From Candidatus Hydrogenedentota bacterium (lineage in GTDB: Bacteria > Hydrogenedentota > Hydrogenedentia > Hydrogenedentales > CAILVY01), in assembly GCA_029565395.1 (NCBI GenBank), contig JAKQOG010000108.1, forward strand, positions 62,001 through 126,000: a stretch of 64,000 nt of DNA. Direction: 5' to 3'. The notes beneath the pieces are model-generated. The model made no database searches. It was not told the origin of the DNA and worked only from the letters and a program-made list of their open reading frames with translations. The translations under genes and the position numbers were made by a program. Of this stretch, positions 1 to 8,373 are shown one piece after another. Positions within the stretch are counted from its first letter, which is position 1. Every line of letters begins with the position of its first letter.

Positions 1-1
1 A

Positions 2-106
2 ACCTCTAAAGATCCCGCATGCGACTTCATCGCCATATCCGCCGCGCAGGACGAACACGTGCAACGGTGCAAAACCGCACTCGAAGTGTTGGACAACGCG
101 AAATAA
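2..106 (+). CDS. C-terminal end of an unidentified protein (partial, runs off window start)
   Basis: One frame is open from the window edge to a TAA at 104-106 and encodes 34 residues ending in LEVLDNAK. The composition (Asp, Ala, Glu, Gln, Cys) is protein-like, and the stop lies just before the convergent stop of the DHH phosphoesterase gene. The upstream part is outside the window, so no function can be given. It is the only in-frame reading that explains these first 100 bases. Confidence 0.45.
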   Translation, partial: TSKDPACDFIAISAAQDEHVQRCKTALEVLDNAK

Positions 107-122
107 AAAAAGTGGCGGATGG

Positions 123-1178
123 CTATTGCACCGCTTCTTCCGGTTGTGGTTGAGGCAGCAGGGGCCGCGCCTCCTTTCCGCGCGCGAACGCTTTTAGAAG
201 ACGTTCGCGCACAAGCGCCATGCGTTTTTCAGCATCGCCATTCACCAGCACCTGCCCGCCCGCCATTGCGCGGTGTCCCCCGCCCGTACCGATCATGCGC
301 ACCGCCTGTTTCATACGCCGCGCCATGTTATCCCGCAGATCCACGGCGCGCGCCGAAATATAAATTTTGCCATCACACAGCCCGTAGCACACCGTCGAGC
401 GCACTCCCTCAAGCCTCAGCAGCAAATCCGCCACCTCGGCAATCATTTCCGCGTTATCGCATTCCGGGATATGGCTGATCACGGTCTTGCCTGCGATCAC
501 GCATTCCGACAGACTCACCGCGAGCATGTTGAAATAGGCCGCGGGCACCGGGGCTCGGCGGATGCGCGCCAGCTTTTTCTTGTCGGCTCGGATGAATAAT
601 TCCTGATAGGCGTGCATGCCGGGAATGCTCGCTTCGCGTCCGAGATCCTGTGTGTCCGACTGCATCCCATAAAACAAGGCCGTCGCAAGATTCCGGTTAA
701 TCTTTACGCCAGAGACCGTGAGATATTCATACAGAATGGTGCACGCCGCGCCGTATTCCGGACGCACGTCAGCGAACTCCGTGGTCCATTTCGCGCGTTT
801 CGGCATCAAATGGTGATCAATGACAATATTGGGTACGCGTTTTTTCAGTAGAAGGTTGTTTCCGGTGTTGGGTTGGGCATCCACTAAGGCAATAATGCGG
901 TACGGGGAAATCTGCGCGGCAGAGAGGCGTTTCGCATGGATATGCAGCACATCCATCATGGCCCGGTTTTCCGCGCGCCCGCAAACGCCGCCATAACCAA
1001 TGTCCGCACGTTTTTTAGCATGATGAAACGCGAACTCACGCAGAGCCGCCGCGCATGCCAGCGCGTCCGGGTCGGGATTGTCCTGCATGAGAATCAGCAT
1101 ACGCCCCGGCCGCCGGCAGATCTCGATTACCTTCTGCACGTTCTCACGCGACTGTTCCAAGGCCTCTTCCACATTCAC
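123..1178 (-). CDS. DHH-family phosphoesterase (NrnA / bifunctional oligoribonuclease-pAp phosphatase type)
   Basis: A 351-aa soluble protein of the DHH/DHHA1 superfamily. The N-terminal domain shows NPDPDALA (metal-binding DxD, about residues 34-41), VDAQPNTGN and the signature IDHH (about 120-123). The C-terminal DHHA1 domain carries GTGGGHRAMAGGQ near residues 297-309, the substrate-binding glycine-rich loop. Family members hydrolyse nanoRNA dinucleotides, pAp or cyclic dinucleotides using two Mn2+ ions; which substrate applies here cannot be read from the sequence. The length is normal for NrnA-like enzymes. A purine-rich stretch (GAAAGGGA) precedes the ATG. It is transcribed alone, convergent with the partial gene at the window start and head-on behind the hydrolase gene that ends at 1225. 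Confidence 0.9.
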   Translation of the reverse strand: MNVEEALEQSRENVQKVIEICRRPGRMLILMQDNPDPDALACAAALREFAFHHAKKRADIGYGGVCGRAENRAMMDVLHIHAKRLSAAQISPYRIIALVDAQPNTGNNLLLKKRVPNIVIDHHLMPKRAKWTTEFADVRPEYGAACTILYEYLTVSGVKINRNLATALFYGMQSDTQDLGREASIPGMHAYQELFIRADKKKLARIRRAPVPAAYFNMLAVSLSECVIAGKTVISHIPECDNAEMIAEVADLLLRLEGVRSTVCYGLCDGKIYISARAVDLRDNMARRMKQAVRMIGTGGGHRAMAGGQVLVNGDAEKRMALVRERLLKAFARGKEARPLLPQPQPEEAVQ

Positions 1179-1224
1179 GCCGGGTCCCTTTCACCGTGCC
1201 CTGCGGATCGGGCGGCGGTATTGT

Positions 1225-2316
1225 TCAGGTTCTCTCAACGTTGAAATCGGGAACTTCTTTTACTTGTTCTTCCGGTGGCCGGAGGGGATTGTCCTGTTCG
1301 AGCAGCCAGCCGAGGCCGTCCTTCAGGACCTGGATGGTGTTCTGCAAATCGATGCCGACGTGGTCCGAGTTGTACCAGGTGATCTTTTTGGGGTCTTTGG
1401 CGGCCTGTTGCAGGGCTTCGCCGGCGGTGGCGGGCACGAGCACGTCAAACTTGCCATTCTGAAAATACACGGGCGTGGGGGCAATCTTGTCCGCGTAGTG
1501 GATGGGATCCGCCGCGCCGAGAAAGTACCGGGCAATGGGGACCACACACGAGACGATCATGCTTGCGATGCGGTCTTGTCTGGGGGTCAGTTTGGGCAGG
1601 GGCGGTTCCTCAGGGTTGATTTTTCCATGAACCCAGCCAAGCCCGGAGGCGATGCCGAGATGCGCCGCGGTGGAGTTCAGCAGCTTGCCCAAGTCGGCGC
1701 CGCCGTACACAAGCACGCCGGCGCGGATGCGTTTGTCCTTGGCCATGACGGTGGTGCCGGTGATGGCGCCGTAGCTTGCGCCGACGAGGTAGATGCGCTG
1801 GGGATCAATATCGGGATTCTCCGACAGATAATCGATCAGGCGGCGCGCCTCATTGATGGTTTTAGCCGGACGCTGCATAAAAGCCCGGGCTTCTTCCAGG
1901 AATGAGGCTTTGGATTGAAGCTTGCGTTCACCCTGCATGAACTGGTCGGCGCTCACAAAAGCAAAACCGGTCTGATTGAACGGCAGCGTAATCTCTTTCA
2001 GAAAATTTTTATTCTGGCCGATGCCATGCAGGAACAAAACCACCGGCAGTTTTTTGCCCGTGCGCTTGAGTGGTATGGACATTAGGGTGGGCACTTTTTC
2101 TCCCTGGTAGGCATCAAAAGTAAACTTGGTGAGGACGTAGCCTTCTTCGGGCGTTTCCTTGTTCACCTCGGTTTTTTCCAACACGGTAATGTTCAGCGGG
2201 GCTTTCGGTTCGTAGTTGTCGAAATAGTGTGCGTCCCGGTAGGCTTTGAATCCCCAAAGCAGGACCACCAATATCAACACAACACCGGCAGCAATTTTCA
2301 AGATTTTCTTGAGCAT
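1225..2316 (-). CDS. Membrane-anchored alpha/beta hydrolase (dienelactone hydrolase/esterase-like)
   Basis: A 363-aa protein with one N-terminal membrane segment (about residues 5-23, uncleaved anchor or signal peptide) followed by an alpha/beta-hydrolase domain. The oxyanion region FLHGIGQ lies near residue 95. The nucleophile elbow is GASYG (Ser about 182), the acidic residue is in NGKFDVLVP and the catalytic His is in SDHVGID, so the triad looks complete. The start has a good ribosome binding site (GAGGAAG about 5-11 nt upstream). The substrate is unknown; an envelope-bound esterase is the safest description. It is divergent from the histidine kinase gene. Confidence 0.85.
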   Translation of the reverse strand: MLKKILKIAAGVVLILVVLLWGFKAYRDAHYFDNYEPKAPLNITVLEKTEVNKETPEEGYVLTKFTFDAYQGEKVPTLMSIPLKRTGKKLPVVLFLHGIGQNKNFLKEITLPFNQTGFAFVSADQFMQGERKLQSKASFLEEARAFMQRPAKTINEARRLIDYLSENPDIDPQRIYLVGASYGAITGTTVMAKDKRIRAGVLVYGGADLGKLLNSTAAHLGIASGLGWVHGKINPEEPPLPKLTPRQDRIASMIVSCVVPIARYFLGAADPIHYADKIAPTPVYFQNGKFDVLVPATAGEALQQAAKDPKKITWYNSDHVGIDLQNTIQVLKDGLGWLLEQDNPLRPPEEQVKEVPDFNVERT

Positions 2317-2520
2317 TATGACTTCCTCTCTGAAACGAAAGCGTCTTGTGAAAACACCCGAATAACCGGAATAGACCTTCTGTCCGGACCTTTATGATAC
2401 CCTGACCATGGGGTTGTAGTTCAAGGAAGTGTGTGGCCGATAAAGAAGGGCGCACTTGTTTTCCCCTAACAGGTTGCGTATGGGCAAAGATTATGCGAGA
2501 CTTAGTGGAAAGGGGCGTGG

Positions 2521-2547
2521 CTGCACTACACCCCGTGTGCAGTTTTT
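2521..2547 (+). terminator. Short hairpin plus T-run in the leader of the two-component operon
   Basis: CTGCAC (2521-2526) pairs with GTGCAG (2537-2542) and is followed by TTTTT. No + strand gene lies upstream, so if it is real it acts as an attenuator in the kinase leader rather than as an operon end. The stem is only 6 bp, so confidence is low. Confidence 0.3.
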
Positions 2548-2565
2548 GCCGCCCTGCGTTGGGAC

Positions 2566-3726
2566 ATGATAAAGAAAAGAATCCAGATGCCCAAAACGAC
2601 CGCGTTGCAGGAGCGCATCAAAGAGTTGAGTTGTCTCTTGCATATGGCGGAGATTGCAGGAACACCCGGTATTTCCCTGGAGGACATCCTTCAGCAGACC
2701 GTTTCGCTGCTCATCTCTGCGTGGCAGTATCCTGAGATTACGACGGCGCGGATTGTTCTGGACGGCCAGAATTATGCGGCGGCAGGTTTCCGGGAGACGC
2801 GGTATATTCAGCGGGCGGATATAGTGGTTCATAGAGTGAAGCGGGGGTTTGCCGAGGTGGTCTATCTTAAAAAAAAGCCGGAACTTGATGAGGGTCCTTT
2901 TTTGCGGGAGGAGCGAAACCTGATCAACGCCGTGGCGCAGCAAGTGGGGTTGATTGCCGAGCGCAAGCAGGCGGAACAAGAACGTGCGCTACTGCAGAGC
3001 CAGCTTCGTCATGCCGATCGGCTTGCCACAATCGGGTTCCTCGCGGCGGGGGTGGCCCATGAATTGAACGAGCCGCTGGGCAACATCCTGGGGTTCGCAC
3101 AGTTGGCCAGGAAATGTCCGGCGTTGCCTGAAGCCGCCAACCAGGATCTGAAGAAAATCGAAACGGCGTCGTTGCATGCGCGGGAGGTCATCAGGAAGCT
3201 GCTGATGTTTGCCCGGCAGATGCCACCGGAGAAAACTCTGGTGGATATCAATCAGGTGGTACATGAAGGGCTGTACTTTATCGAAGCGCGTTGCGCCAAG
3301 GCGGGCATTGAGGTCGAATACGCTCTGGACTCCGCATTACCCTTGATTTTCGCCGATGCTTCTCAGATCAATCAAGTGCTGGTGAACCTTGTGGTCAACG
3401 CATTGCAGGCGATGCCGGAAGGCGGGAAGCTATTGATCCAGACGGAGACTGGCAAGGATCATATTTGCCTGAATGTTGAAGACACCGGCCCGGGGATGAG
3501 TCCGGACGTTCTTCAACGGGTTTTTGTGCCGTTCTTCACCACCAAGGATGTGGGGCAAGGCACAGGGCTTGGCCTGCCGGTGGTGCATGGCATCGTCACA
3601 TCGCACGAGGGAACTATTCTGATCCGGAGCGAGGTAGGGAAAGGAACCCGGTTTGAGATTCGCTTGCCGGTGGCGCCGTCAACAGAGACGGTCGAGGAGA
3701 ACCCGCACCATGTCCAAGAAGTCTGA
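2566..3726 (+). CDS. Cytosolic sensor histidine kinase (NtrB-like transmitter)
   Basis: A 386-aa kinase without membrane segments. Residues about 10-130 form a GAF-like sensory region followed by a coiled-coil stretch (ERKQAEQERALLQSQL). The phosphoacceptor H-box is GVAHELNEPLGNI (His about 165). The ATP-binding domain shows the N-box (NQVLVNLVVNALQAMPEGG), G1 (DTGPGM), F-box (FFTTK) and G2 (GTGLGL). All catalytic boxes are intact. A second ATG at 2587 is an alternative start; neither has a strong ribosome binding site. The gene overlaps the downstream sigma-54 response regulator by 17 bp, so the two are translationally coupled and presumably form one two-component system. The signal sensed is unknown; the neighbouring redox operon suggests a redox, oxygen, NO or NADH-related cue. 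Confidence 0.93.
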   Translation: MIKKRIQMPKTTALQERIKELSCLLHMAEIAGTPGISLEDILQQTVSLLISAWQYPEITTARIVLDGQNYAAAGFRETRYIQRADIVVHRVKRGFAEVVYLKKKPELDEGPFLREERNLINAVAQQVGLIAERKQAEQERALLQSQLRHADRLATIGFLAAGVAHELNEPLGNILGFAQLARKCPALPEAANQDLKKIETASLHAREVIRKLLMFARQMPPEKTLVDINQVVHEGLYFIEARCAKAGIEVEYALDSALPLIFADASQINQVLVNLVVNALQAMPEGGKLLIQTETGKDHICLNVEDTGPGMSPDVLQRVFVPFFTTKDVGQGTGLGLPVVHGIVTSHEGTILIRSEVGKGTRFEIRLPVAPSTETVEENPHHVQEV

Positions 3727-5077
3727 AAAGGAACGGATTCTGGTGGTGGATGATTCCGCGCCAACACTTGAGGTTTTGCAGCGGAATCTGACGGCGGAAG
3801 GGTATCAGGTGTTGACCGCTTCCAGCGTGGCCATGGCTATTGAATTGCTTGAGGCGAATAAGGTGGATTTGGTGATTACGGACTTCAAGATGCCCAAAGT
3901 GAGCGGCATGGACCTGGTGCGGCACGTGCGGGAGAATTTCCGGGATACGGAGGTCATGATGATTACCGGATATCCTTCGATCGAAGGGGCGGTCAAAGCG
4001 ATTAAGACTGGAGCGGAAGAGTATCTCTCGAAACCGTTTACGGACGAGGAACTGTCGTCCGCGGTCCGGCGGGCGCTTGACAAGCTGTATGTTCAGCGAT
4101 GCGGCGGCGTATCCGGGACGCAATTGCCGGTGATACCCCATGGCTTGTTGGGAGAATCGGAGGCGATGCGGAAGATAATTCAGGCGATTATGAAGGCGGC
4201 CACGACTTCTGCAACCGTGCTGATCACGGGCGAGAGCGGCACGGGGAAAGAGCTTGTTGCGCGCGCCGTGCACTATGGCAGTGAGCGATCCTCCGCGCCG
4301 TTTGTACCGGTCAATTGCGGCGGAATCCCCGACGGGTTGCTCGAAAGCGAGTTGTTCGGTCATGTCAAAGGGGCGTTCACGGGGGCTACGGAATCGCGTG
4401 CGGGGCTGTTTCATGCAGCGGACGGGGGCACGATTTTTCTCGACGAAGTGGGGGAAACCAGCACTTCCATGCAAGTTAAGCTGCTGCGGGTCTTGGAGTG
4501 CAAGGAGATTTGCATGGTAGGCTCCAATCGGGCCCGGAAAGTGGATGTGCGGATCCTGGCCGCCACCAACAAAGACCTGTTAGGGCTTGTAAGGAAGGGC
4601 AGTTTCCGCAAAGATTTGTTTTATCGGTTGAACGTCATCACTATTGCTCTCCCGCCGTTGCGGGAACGGGGTAATGACATCCTGCTCTTAACTACCCATT
4701 TTGCCCAACGGTTCGCGGCGGAGTTGGGCCGTCCGCAGCCCCATTTTTCGGAACGCGCCATGGCCGTGCTGAGAAAGTACGACTGGCCCGGCAATGTGCG
4801 CGAACTCGAGAATGTGGTCCAACGGCTTGTTCTCATGACGGATGGAGACCGCATTGACGCCCCCGATCTGCCCCGGCTTATGCGGTTCTCGGCCTTAAAA
4901 CACGCAGGACTGGATCGCACCTTGGCAGAAGTGGAAGCAGAGTATATCAATAATGTCCTCGCGAATGTACGCGGCAACAAGACCCGTGCCGCGGAGATCC
5001 TGGGCATTGACCGCAAGACTTTGCGGGAGAAACTTCGCGGATCGCTGATGGTTCCGGAGCATTCGTTGGGCGATTGA
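3710..5077 (+). CDS. Sigma-54-dependent response regulator (NtrC family)
   Basis: A 455-aa activator. I chose the ATG at 3710 because GAGGAG lies 10 nt upstream and the protein then begins directly with the receiver domain; 19 extra upstream codons read as junk. The receiver domain (1-125) has DD at 14-15, phospho-acceptor Asp 58 in ITDFKMP and a Lys in YLSKPF. The AAA+ domain has Walker A GESGTGKE, the sigma-54 contact loop GAFTGA, Walker B TIFLDEVGE and the R-finger region FYRLNV. The C-terminal Fis-type helix-turn-helix ends in RAAEILGIDRKTLREKLR. It overlaps the kinase gene. The nearest visible -24/-12 promoter is immediately downstream (5262-5277) with an inverted repeat at 5126-5146, so its likely target is the adjacent redox operon. 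Confidence 0.95.
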   Translation: MSKKSEKERILVVDDSAPTLEVLQRNLTAEGYQVLTASSVAMAIELLEANKVDLVITDFKMPKVSGMDLVRHVRENFRDTEVMMITGYPSIEGAVKAIKTGAEEYLSKPFTDEELSSAVRRALDKLYVQRCGGVSGTQLPVIPHGLLGESEAMRKIIQAIMKAATTSATVLITGESGTGKELVARAVHYGSERSSAPFVPVNCGGIPDGLLESELFGHVKGAFTGATESRAGLFHAADGGTIFLDEVGETSTSMQVKLLRVLECKEICMVGSNRARKVDVRILAATNKDLLGLVRKGSFRKDLFYRLNVITIALPPLRERGNDILLLTTHFAQRFAAELGRPQPHFSERAMAVLRKYDWPGNVRELENVVQRLVLMTDGDRIDAPDLPRLMRFSALKHAGLDRTLAEVEAEYINNVLANVRGNKTRAAEILGIDRKTLREKLRGSLMVPEHSLGD

Positions 5078-5125
5078 GCGCGGGGCACTTGCATTTGTCA
5101 GGGGTTGGCTTCTCCGGGGAATGAG

Positions 5126-5146
5126 ACTGGGGAGATTTTCCCCAGT
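5126..5146. promoter_or_regulatory. Candidate upstream activating sequence for the NtrC-type regulator
   Basis: A perfect inverted repeat ACTGGGGA-N5-TCCCCAGT. Its centre is about 150 bp upstream of the transcription start predicted from the -24/-12 element, a typical distance for sigma-54 enhancer sites. No T-run follows, so it is a poor Rho-independent terminator for the preceding regulator gene. Confidence 0.6.
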
Positions 5147-5261
5147 GGCCGAAAACTCTCCGGTGTAGAGAGAAACCTGTATCGGGCTGTTTGTGGCAGA
5201 TCTCCATAGAACAACCTCTTTTTCTTTATCCAGCAACACTTTCCAGGGGGCATCGTTCCAT

Positions 5262-5277
5262 TGGCACACCAATTGCT
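5262..5277 (+). promoter_or_regulatory. Sigma-54 promoter (-24/-12) of the redox operon
   Basis: TGGCAC (5262-5267), five bases, TTGCT (5273-5277) match the sigma-54 consensus TGGCAC-N5-TTGCW exactly. The start of transcription should be near 5288, about 30 nt before the first gene of the operon. An NtrC-family activator is encoded just upstream. Confidence 0.85.
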
Positions 5278-5319
5278 TTCACATGTCTGAACATATAACT
5301 AAAAAAGGGAAAGATACGA

Positions 5320-5589
5320 ATGAACTCCCCAATCGGTGAAACGCTATGCACCAAATGCAAGTGGGCGGCGGGTTGCACGTTCCCGAGCGAGTCGGGTGAA
5401 CCCATCCTCTCGTGCGAGTCCTTCGAACGCCTTCAAGGCTTGACGCGCAAGAGAACGGCATCACTCGCATCGATCAATCCGAGCCGGATTAATGGGCTTT
5501 GCGGGGATTGCGGGAATCGAGAGACGTGTGTTTTTCGGCAGCGGGAAGGCGGAACATGGCATTGTGAAGAATACCGTTTAGACGGATAG
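5320..5589 (+). CDS. Small cysteine-rich protein, first gene of the sigma-54 redox operon
   Basis: An 89-aa hydrophilic protein with nine Cys in two similar halves: CTKC-x4-GC...SCESF and CGDC-x5-C...WHCEEY. Each half could form a metal or Fe-S binding knuckle. There is no signal peptide or membrane segment. A purine-rich AAAGGGAAAG precedes the ATG. It is the first gene after the -24/-12 promoter and lies 7 nt from the NuoE-like gene, so it probably belongs to the same complex or serves its maturation or electron transfer. Small proteins of this type occur next to hydrogenase/NADH-dehydrogenase-like operons in anaerobes, but I do not recognise a named family. Confidence 0.75.
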   Translation: MNSPIGETLCTKCKWAAGCTFPSESGEPILSCESFERLQGLTRKRTASLASINPSRINGLCGDCGNRETCVFRQREGGTWHCEEYRLDG

Positions 5590-5596
5590 GGAACCG

Positions 5597-6469
5597 ATGA
5601 AACGGGATGGAAGGAGTTATGTGGTAGCGCAGGTAGATGAACGGGAGGTTTTGGCGGTTGTCGCCAAGCATGAAGCGGGTTGCGGCGGATTGATCGCTAT
5701 CCTGGAGGAGATCCAGGCAATATATGGTTATCTTCCTGAACAGGCGTTACGGCAGGTAGCGCAGGCTACGGACCGCTCATTAGTGGACATTTATGGCGTT
5801 TCGACCTTCTATCGGTCATTCAGCATGCAGCCGCGGGGCAAGCATCGGGTTTGTGTCTGCTTGGGAACGGCTTGTCACGTTCGGGGTGCTCAGAGTGTCA
5901 CGGAGGAGTTTGAACAGCGCCTTGGGATACAGTCAGGGGAGACTTCGGAAGACGGCGAGTTCAGCCTGGAAACCGTGAATTGCCTGGGCGCATGTGCGCT
6001 GGGCCCTGTCACGGTGGTAGACGGCAAGTATGTCTCAAAGGTAAAAACCTCCCAGGTTCGCGGCCTCTTGGACAAGGCCCGGAAGGGTTATGCACAGAGT
6101 GGAAACGGGGAAGACAAAGAGGCTTTTGCTATTGCGGTGAGTTGTCCCGTTTGCAGCCACAGTCTGATGGATGCGGGTTTCCCTTTGGATGACCATCCTT
6201 CCATCCATGTGAAGGTTTCCATCGATCACCAGGAGGGTTGCCTAAGGCTTTCCTCTCTGTATGGCAGCGGCAGCCTTGCTTCCGAGTGCGAGATTCCACC
6301 CGGTGAAGTGGCCATATTCCGGTGTCCGCACTGTCTGGCGGAACTTACCGGGGCAGATGATTGTTCTATATGTCAAGCCCCGATGGCCCCAATGGCTATT
6401 GTTGGAGGTGGAACCATGCATGTCTGTTTGCGGCGGGGCTGCCCGGGACATCTGCTTGACCTCCAATAA
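5597..6469 (+). CDS. NuoE/HydC-like NADH dehydrogenase 24-kDa [2Fe-2S] subunit with extra Cys-rich C-terminus
   Basis: A 290-aa protein. Residues about 15-160 form the thioredoxin-like [2Fe-2S] domain of complex I subunit NuoE and of HydC/HndA: the helical part GGLIAILEEIQAIYGYLP, then ligands in VCLGTACHVRGA and NCLGACALGP. This subunit passes electrons from the flavin of the NuoF-like partner. The normal family length is about 160 residues; here about 120 more follow, with CPVC, FRCPHC, CSIC and two further Cys, probably zinc ribbons. The extension is unusual. It sits 7 nt after the Cys-rich gene and upstream of the NuoF-like gene in the sigma-54 operon. Confidence 0.9.
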   Translation: MKRDGRSYVVAQVDEREVLAVVAKHEAGCGGLIAILEEIQAIYGYLPEQALRQVAQATDRSLVDIYGVSTFYRSFSMQPRGKHRVCVCLGTACHVRGAQSVTEEFEQRLGIQSGETSEDGEFSLETVNCLGACALGPVTVVDGKYVSKVKTSQVRGLLDKARKGYAQSGNGEDKEAFAIAVSCPVCSHSLMDAGFPLDDHPSIHVKVSIDHQEGCLRLSSLYGSGSLASECEIPPGEVAIFRCPHCLAELTGADDCSICQAPMAPMAIVGGGTMHVCLRRGCPGHLLDLQ

Positions 6470-6521
6470 CAAAAGGAAATAGGCAAACGGGTGGGTGATG
6501 AAGGGTGAAGGAGACACCGCA

Positions 6522-8369
6522 GTGAAGTTATCGTCGATTGAAAAGCTGACGGAATGGCGAAGTGTACTCGCGAAGAAAAACGCCTCTGGGAAATCCTGTC
6601 TCTGTATCTGCGCGGGCACAGCCTGTCAAGCCAGTGGCTCGAATGAGATTATCCGAGCCACGAAACGGGCTTTGATCGAACGCCGTCTGCTGGATAGGCT
6701 CTCGCTTCGGATCACGGGCTGCCACGGGTTTTGTGAAATGGGGCCCTTTGTTTTGACCGAGCCGCAGCAGGCATTCTATACCCAGGTGAAGGCGGAGGAT
6801 GTGCCCCGGATCATCGATGCGGCGCTTGCGGGCGAATATGTTGAAGAGTTGTTGTATAAGGATCCTTCGACGGGGCAGAAGTACTACCACCGCGGGGATA
6901 TCCCGTTTTTCAAAAACCAGCAACGGACGATTCTCGAGGCGAACCAGAAAATTGACCCGATCCGGATTCACGACTACATTGCGGAAGGCGGCTACCGCGG
7001 TTTAGAAAAGGTGTTGTCTGTCCAGGATCCTGTCTGGGTTGTGGAAGAGGTGAAGAAAGCGGGTCTGCGCGGCCGGGGCGGCGCGGGATTCCCCACGGGC
7101 CTGAAATGGGAGATGTTGGCGAAGCAGCGGAGCAATGGGGGCAAATTCCTTGTCTGCAATGCCGACGAAGGCGACCCAGGCGCGTACATGGATCGCAGCA
7201 TTCTGGAAGGCAACCCGCACAGTATTATCGAGGGAATGATTATCGGTGCGTATGGAACCGGCGCCACCAGCGGGGTGGTGTATGTGCGCAATGAATACCC
7301 AATCGCCATCAAACACTTGACCGCCGCGCTCCAGCAGGCGCGCACTCTAGGTCTCCTCGGCGGAAATATTCTGGGTGGCGGATTTTCCTTCGATATTGAA
7401 ATCGTGCGAGGTGCAGGGGCGTTTGTGTGCGGCGAGGAAACAGCGCTTATCCGATCCATCGAAGGAAAAATGGGAGAGCCGCGGCAGCGTCCGCCGTTTC
7501 CGATACAGCGGGGAATTAACGGAAAGCCCACCGCCATCAACAACGTGGAAACCTGGGCCAACATCCCGGTGATTATTGTGCGGGGCGCGGACGAATACGC
7601 GAAAATCGGAACCAAGAACAATTCCGGGACAAAGATATTCAGCCTGGTGGGGAAAATCCGGAACACAGGCCTGGTCGAAGTGCCCATGGGAATGACCATC
7701 AAGGAAATTGTGTATAACATCGGGGGCGGTCCCGTGGGCAAGGCGCAGATCAAGGCCGTTCAGACCGGCGGGCCGTCAGGCGGGTGCATCCCGGCCAGCA
7801 TGTTCGATCTTCAGATTGATTATGACAGCCTGTCGCGTGCAGGGTCCATTATGGGCTCCGGCGGCATGATCGTCATGGATGAGAACACCTGCATGGTGGA
7901 TCTTGCCAAATATTTTATGCGCTTCCTCAAAGAGGAATCCTGTGGCAAGTGTTTTACGTGCCGGAAAGGCACACAGCGGATGTATGAAATTCTGGACGAC
8001 ATTACGACAGGCAAGGGCACCCTTGAACACCTTGATCTTCTTGAAGAACTGGCCCATGTGGTGAAAGACACGACGATGTGCGGGCTGGGTCAGACCTCGG
8101 CTAATCCGGTGCTTTCCACCTTGCGTTATTTTCGCGATGAGTACCTGGCGCATATCCAGAACAGCCGCTGTCCCGCCCAAGTGTGCAAACCGCTGCTTTC
8201 ATACTCGATCAATAACAATTGCATAGGCTGCCAGGCCTGTGGCAAAGCCTGTTCCGTAAATGCCATTCATGGAGAGCGGAAGCAACGGCACTTTATTGAT
8301 GCATCCAAATGCATCAAGTGTGGAACATGCCGAAGTGTATGCAAGTATGACGCTGTGGAGGCTGCCTAG
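6522..8369 (+). CDS. NuoF/HydB-like NADH-binding flavo-iron-sulfur subunit
   Basis: I prefer the GTG at 6522 because AAGGAG lies 8 nt upstream; in-frame GTG 6495 and ATG 6498 are alternatives. The 615-aa protein has an N-terminal thioredoxin-like [2Fe-2S] domain (CAGTACQASG and TGCHGFCEMG). The NuoF core follows with the FMN/NADH loops GLRGRGGAGFPTGLKW and NADEGDPGAYMDR and the [4Fe-4S] site ESCGKCFTCRKGT. The C-terminal 2[4Fe-4S] ferredoxin domain has CIGCQACGKAC and CIKCGTCRSVC. This order is that of HydB/HndC from electron-bifurcating [FeFe] hydrogenases and related NADH:acceptor complexes. It oxidises or reduces NAD(H) at FMN and feeds the clusters of its partners. It ends 4 nt before the ferredoxin-like subunit gene. 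Confidence 0.93.
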   Translation: MKLSSIEKLTEWRSVLAKKNASGKSCLCICAGTACQASGSNEIIRATKRALIERRLLDRLSLRITGCHGFCEMGPFVLTEPQQAFYTQVKAEDVPRIIDAALAGEYVEELLYKDPSTGQKYYHRGDIPFFKNQQRTILEANQKIDPIRIHDYIAEGGYRGLEKVLSVQDPVWVVEEVKKAGLRGRGGAGFPTGLKWEMLAKQRSNGGKFLVCNADEGDPGAYMDRSILEGNPHSIIEGMIIGAYGTGATSGVVYVRNEYPIAIKHLTAALQQARTLGLLGGNILGGGFSFDIEIVRGAGAFVCGEETALIRSIEGKMGEPRQRPPFPIQRGINGKPTAINNVETWANIPVIIVRGADEYAKIGTKNNSGTKIFSLVGKIRNTGLVEVPMGMTIKEIVYNIGGGPVGKAQIKAVQTGGPSGGCIPASMFDLQIDYDSLSRAGSIMGSGGMIVMDENTCMVDLAKYFMRFLKEESCGKCFTCRKGTQRMYEILDDITTGKGTLEHLDLLEELAHVVKDTTMCGLGQTSANPVLSTLRYFRDEYLAHIQNSRCPAQVCKPLLSYSINNNCIGCQACGKACSVNAIHGERKQRHFIDASKCIKCGTCRSVCKYDAVEAA

Positions 8370-8373
8370 GAAT

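Noticed and set aside
6992-7753. Long minus-strand ORF opposite the NuoF-like gene
   Set aside because: It is an antisense shadow of a strongly conserved coding region; its translation is Pro/Ser/Arg-rich without any domain.
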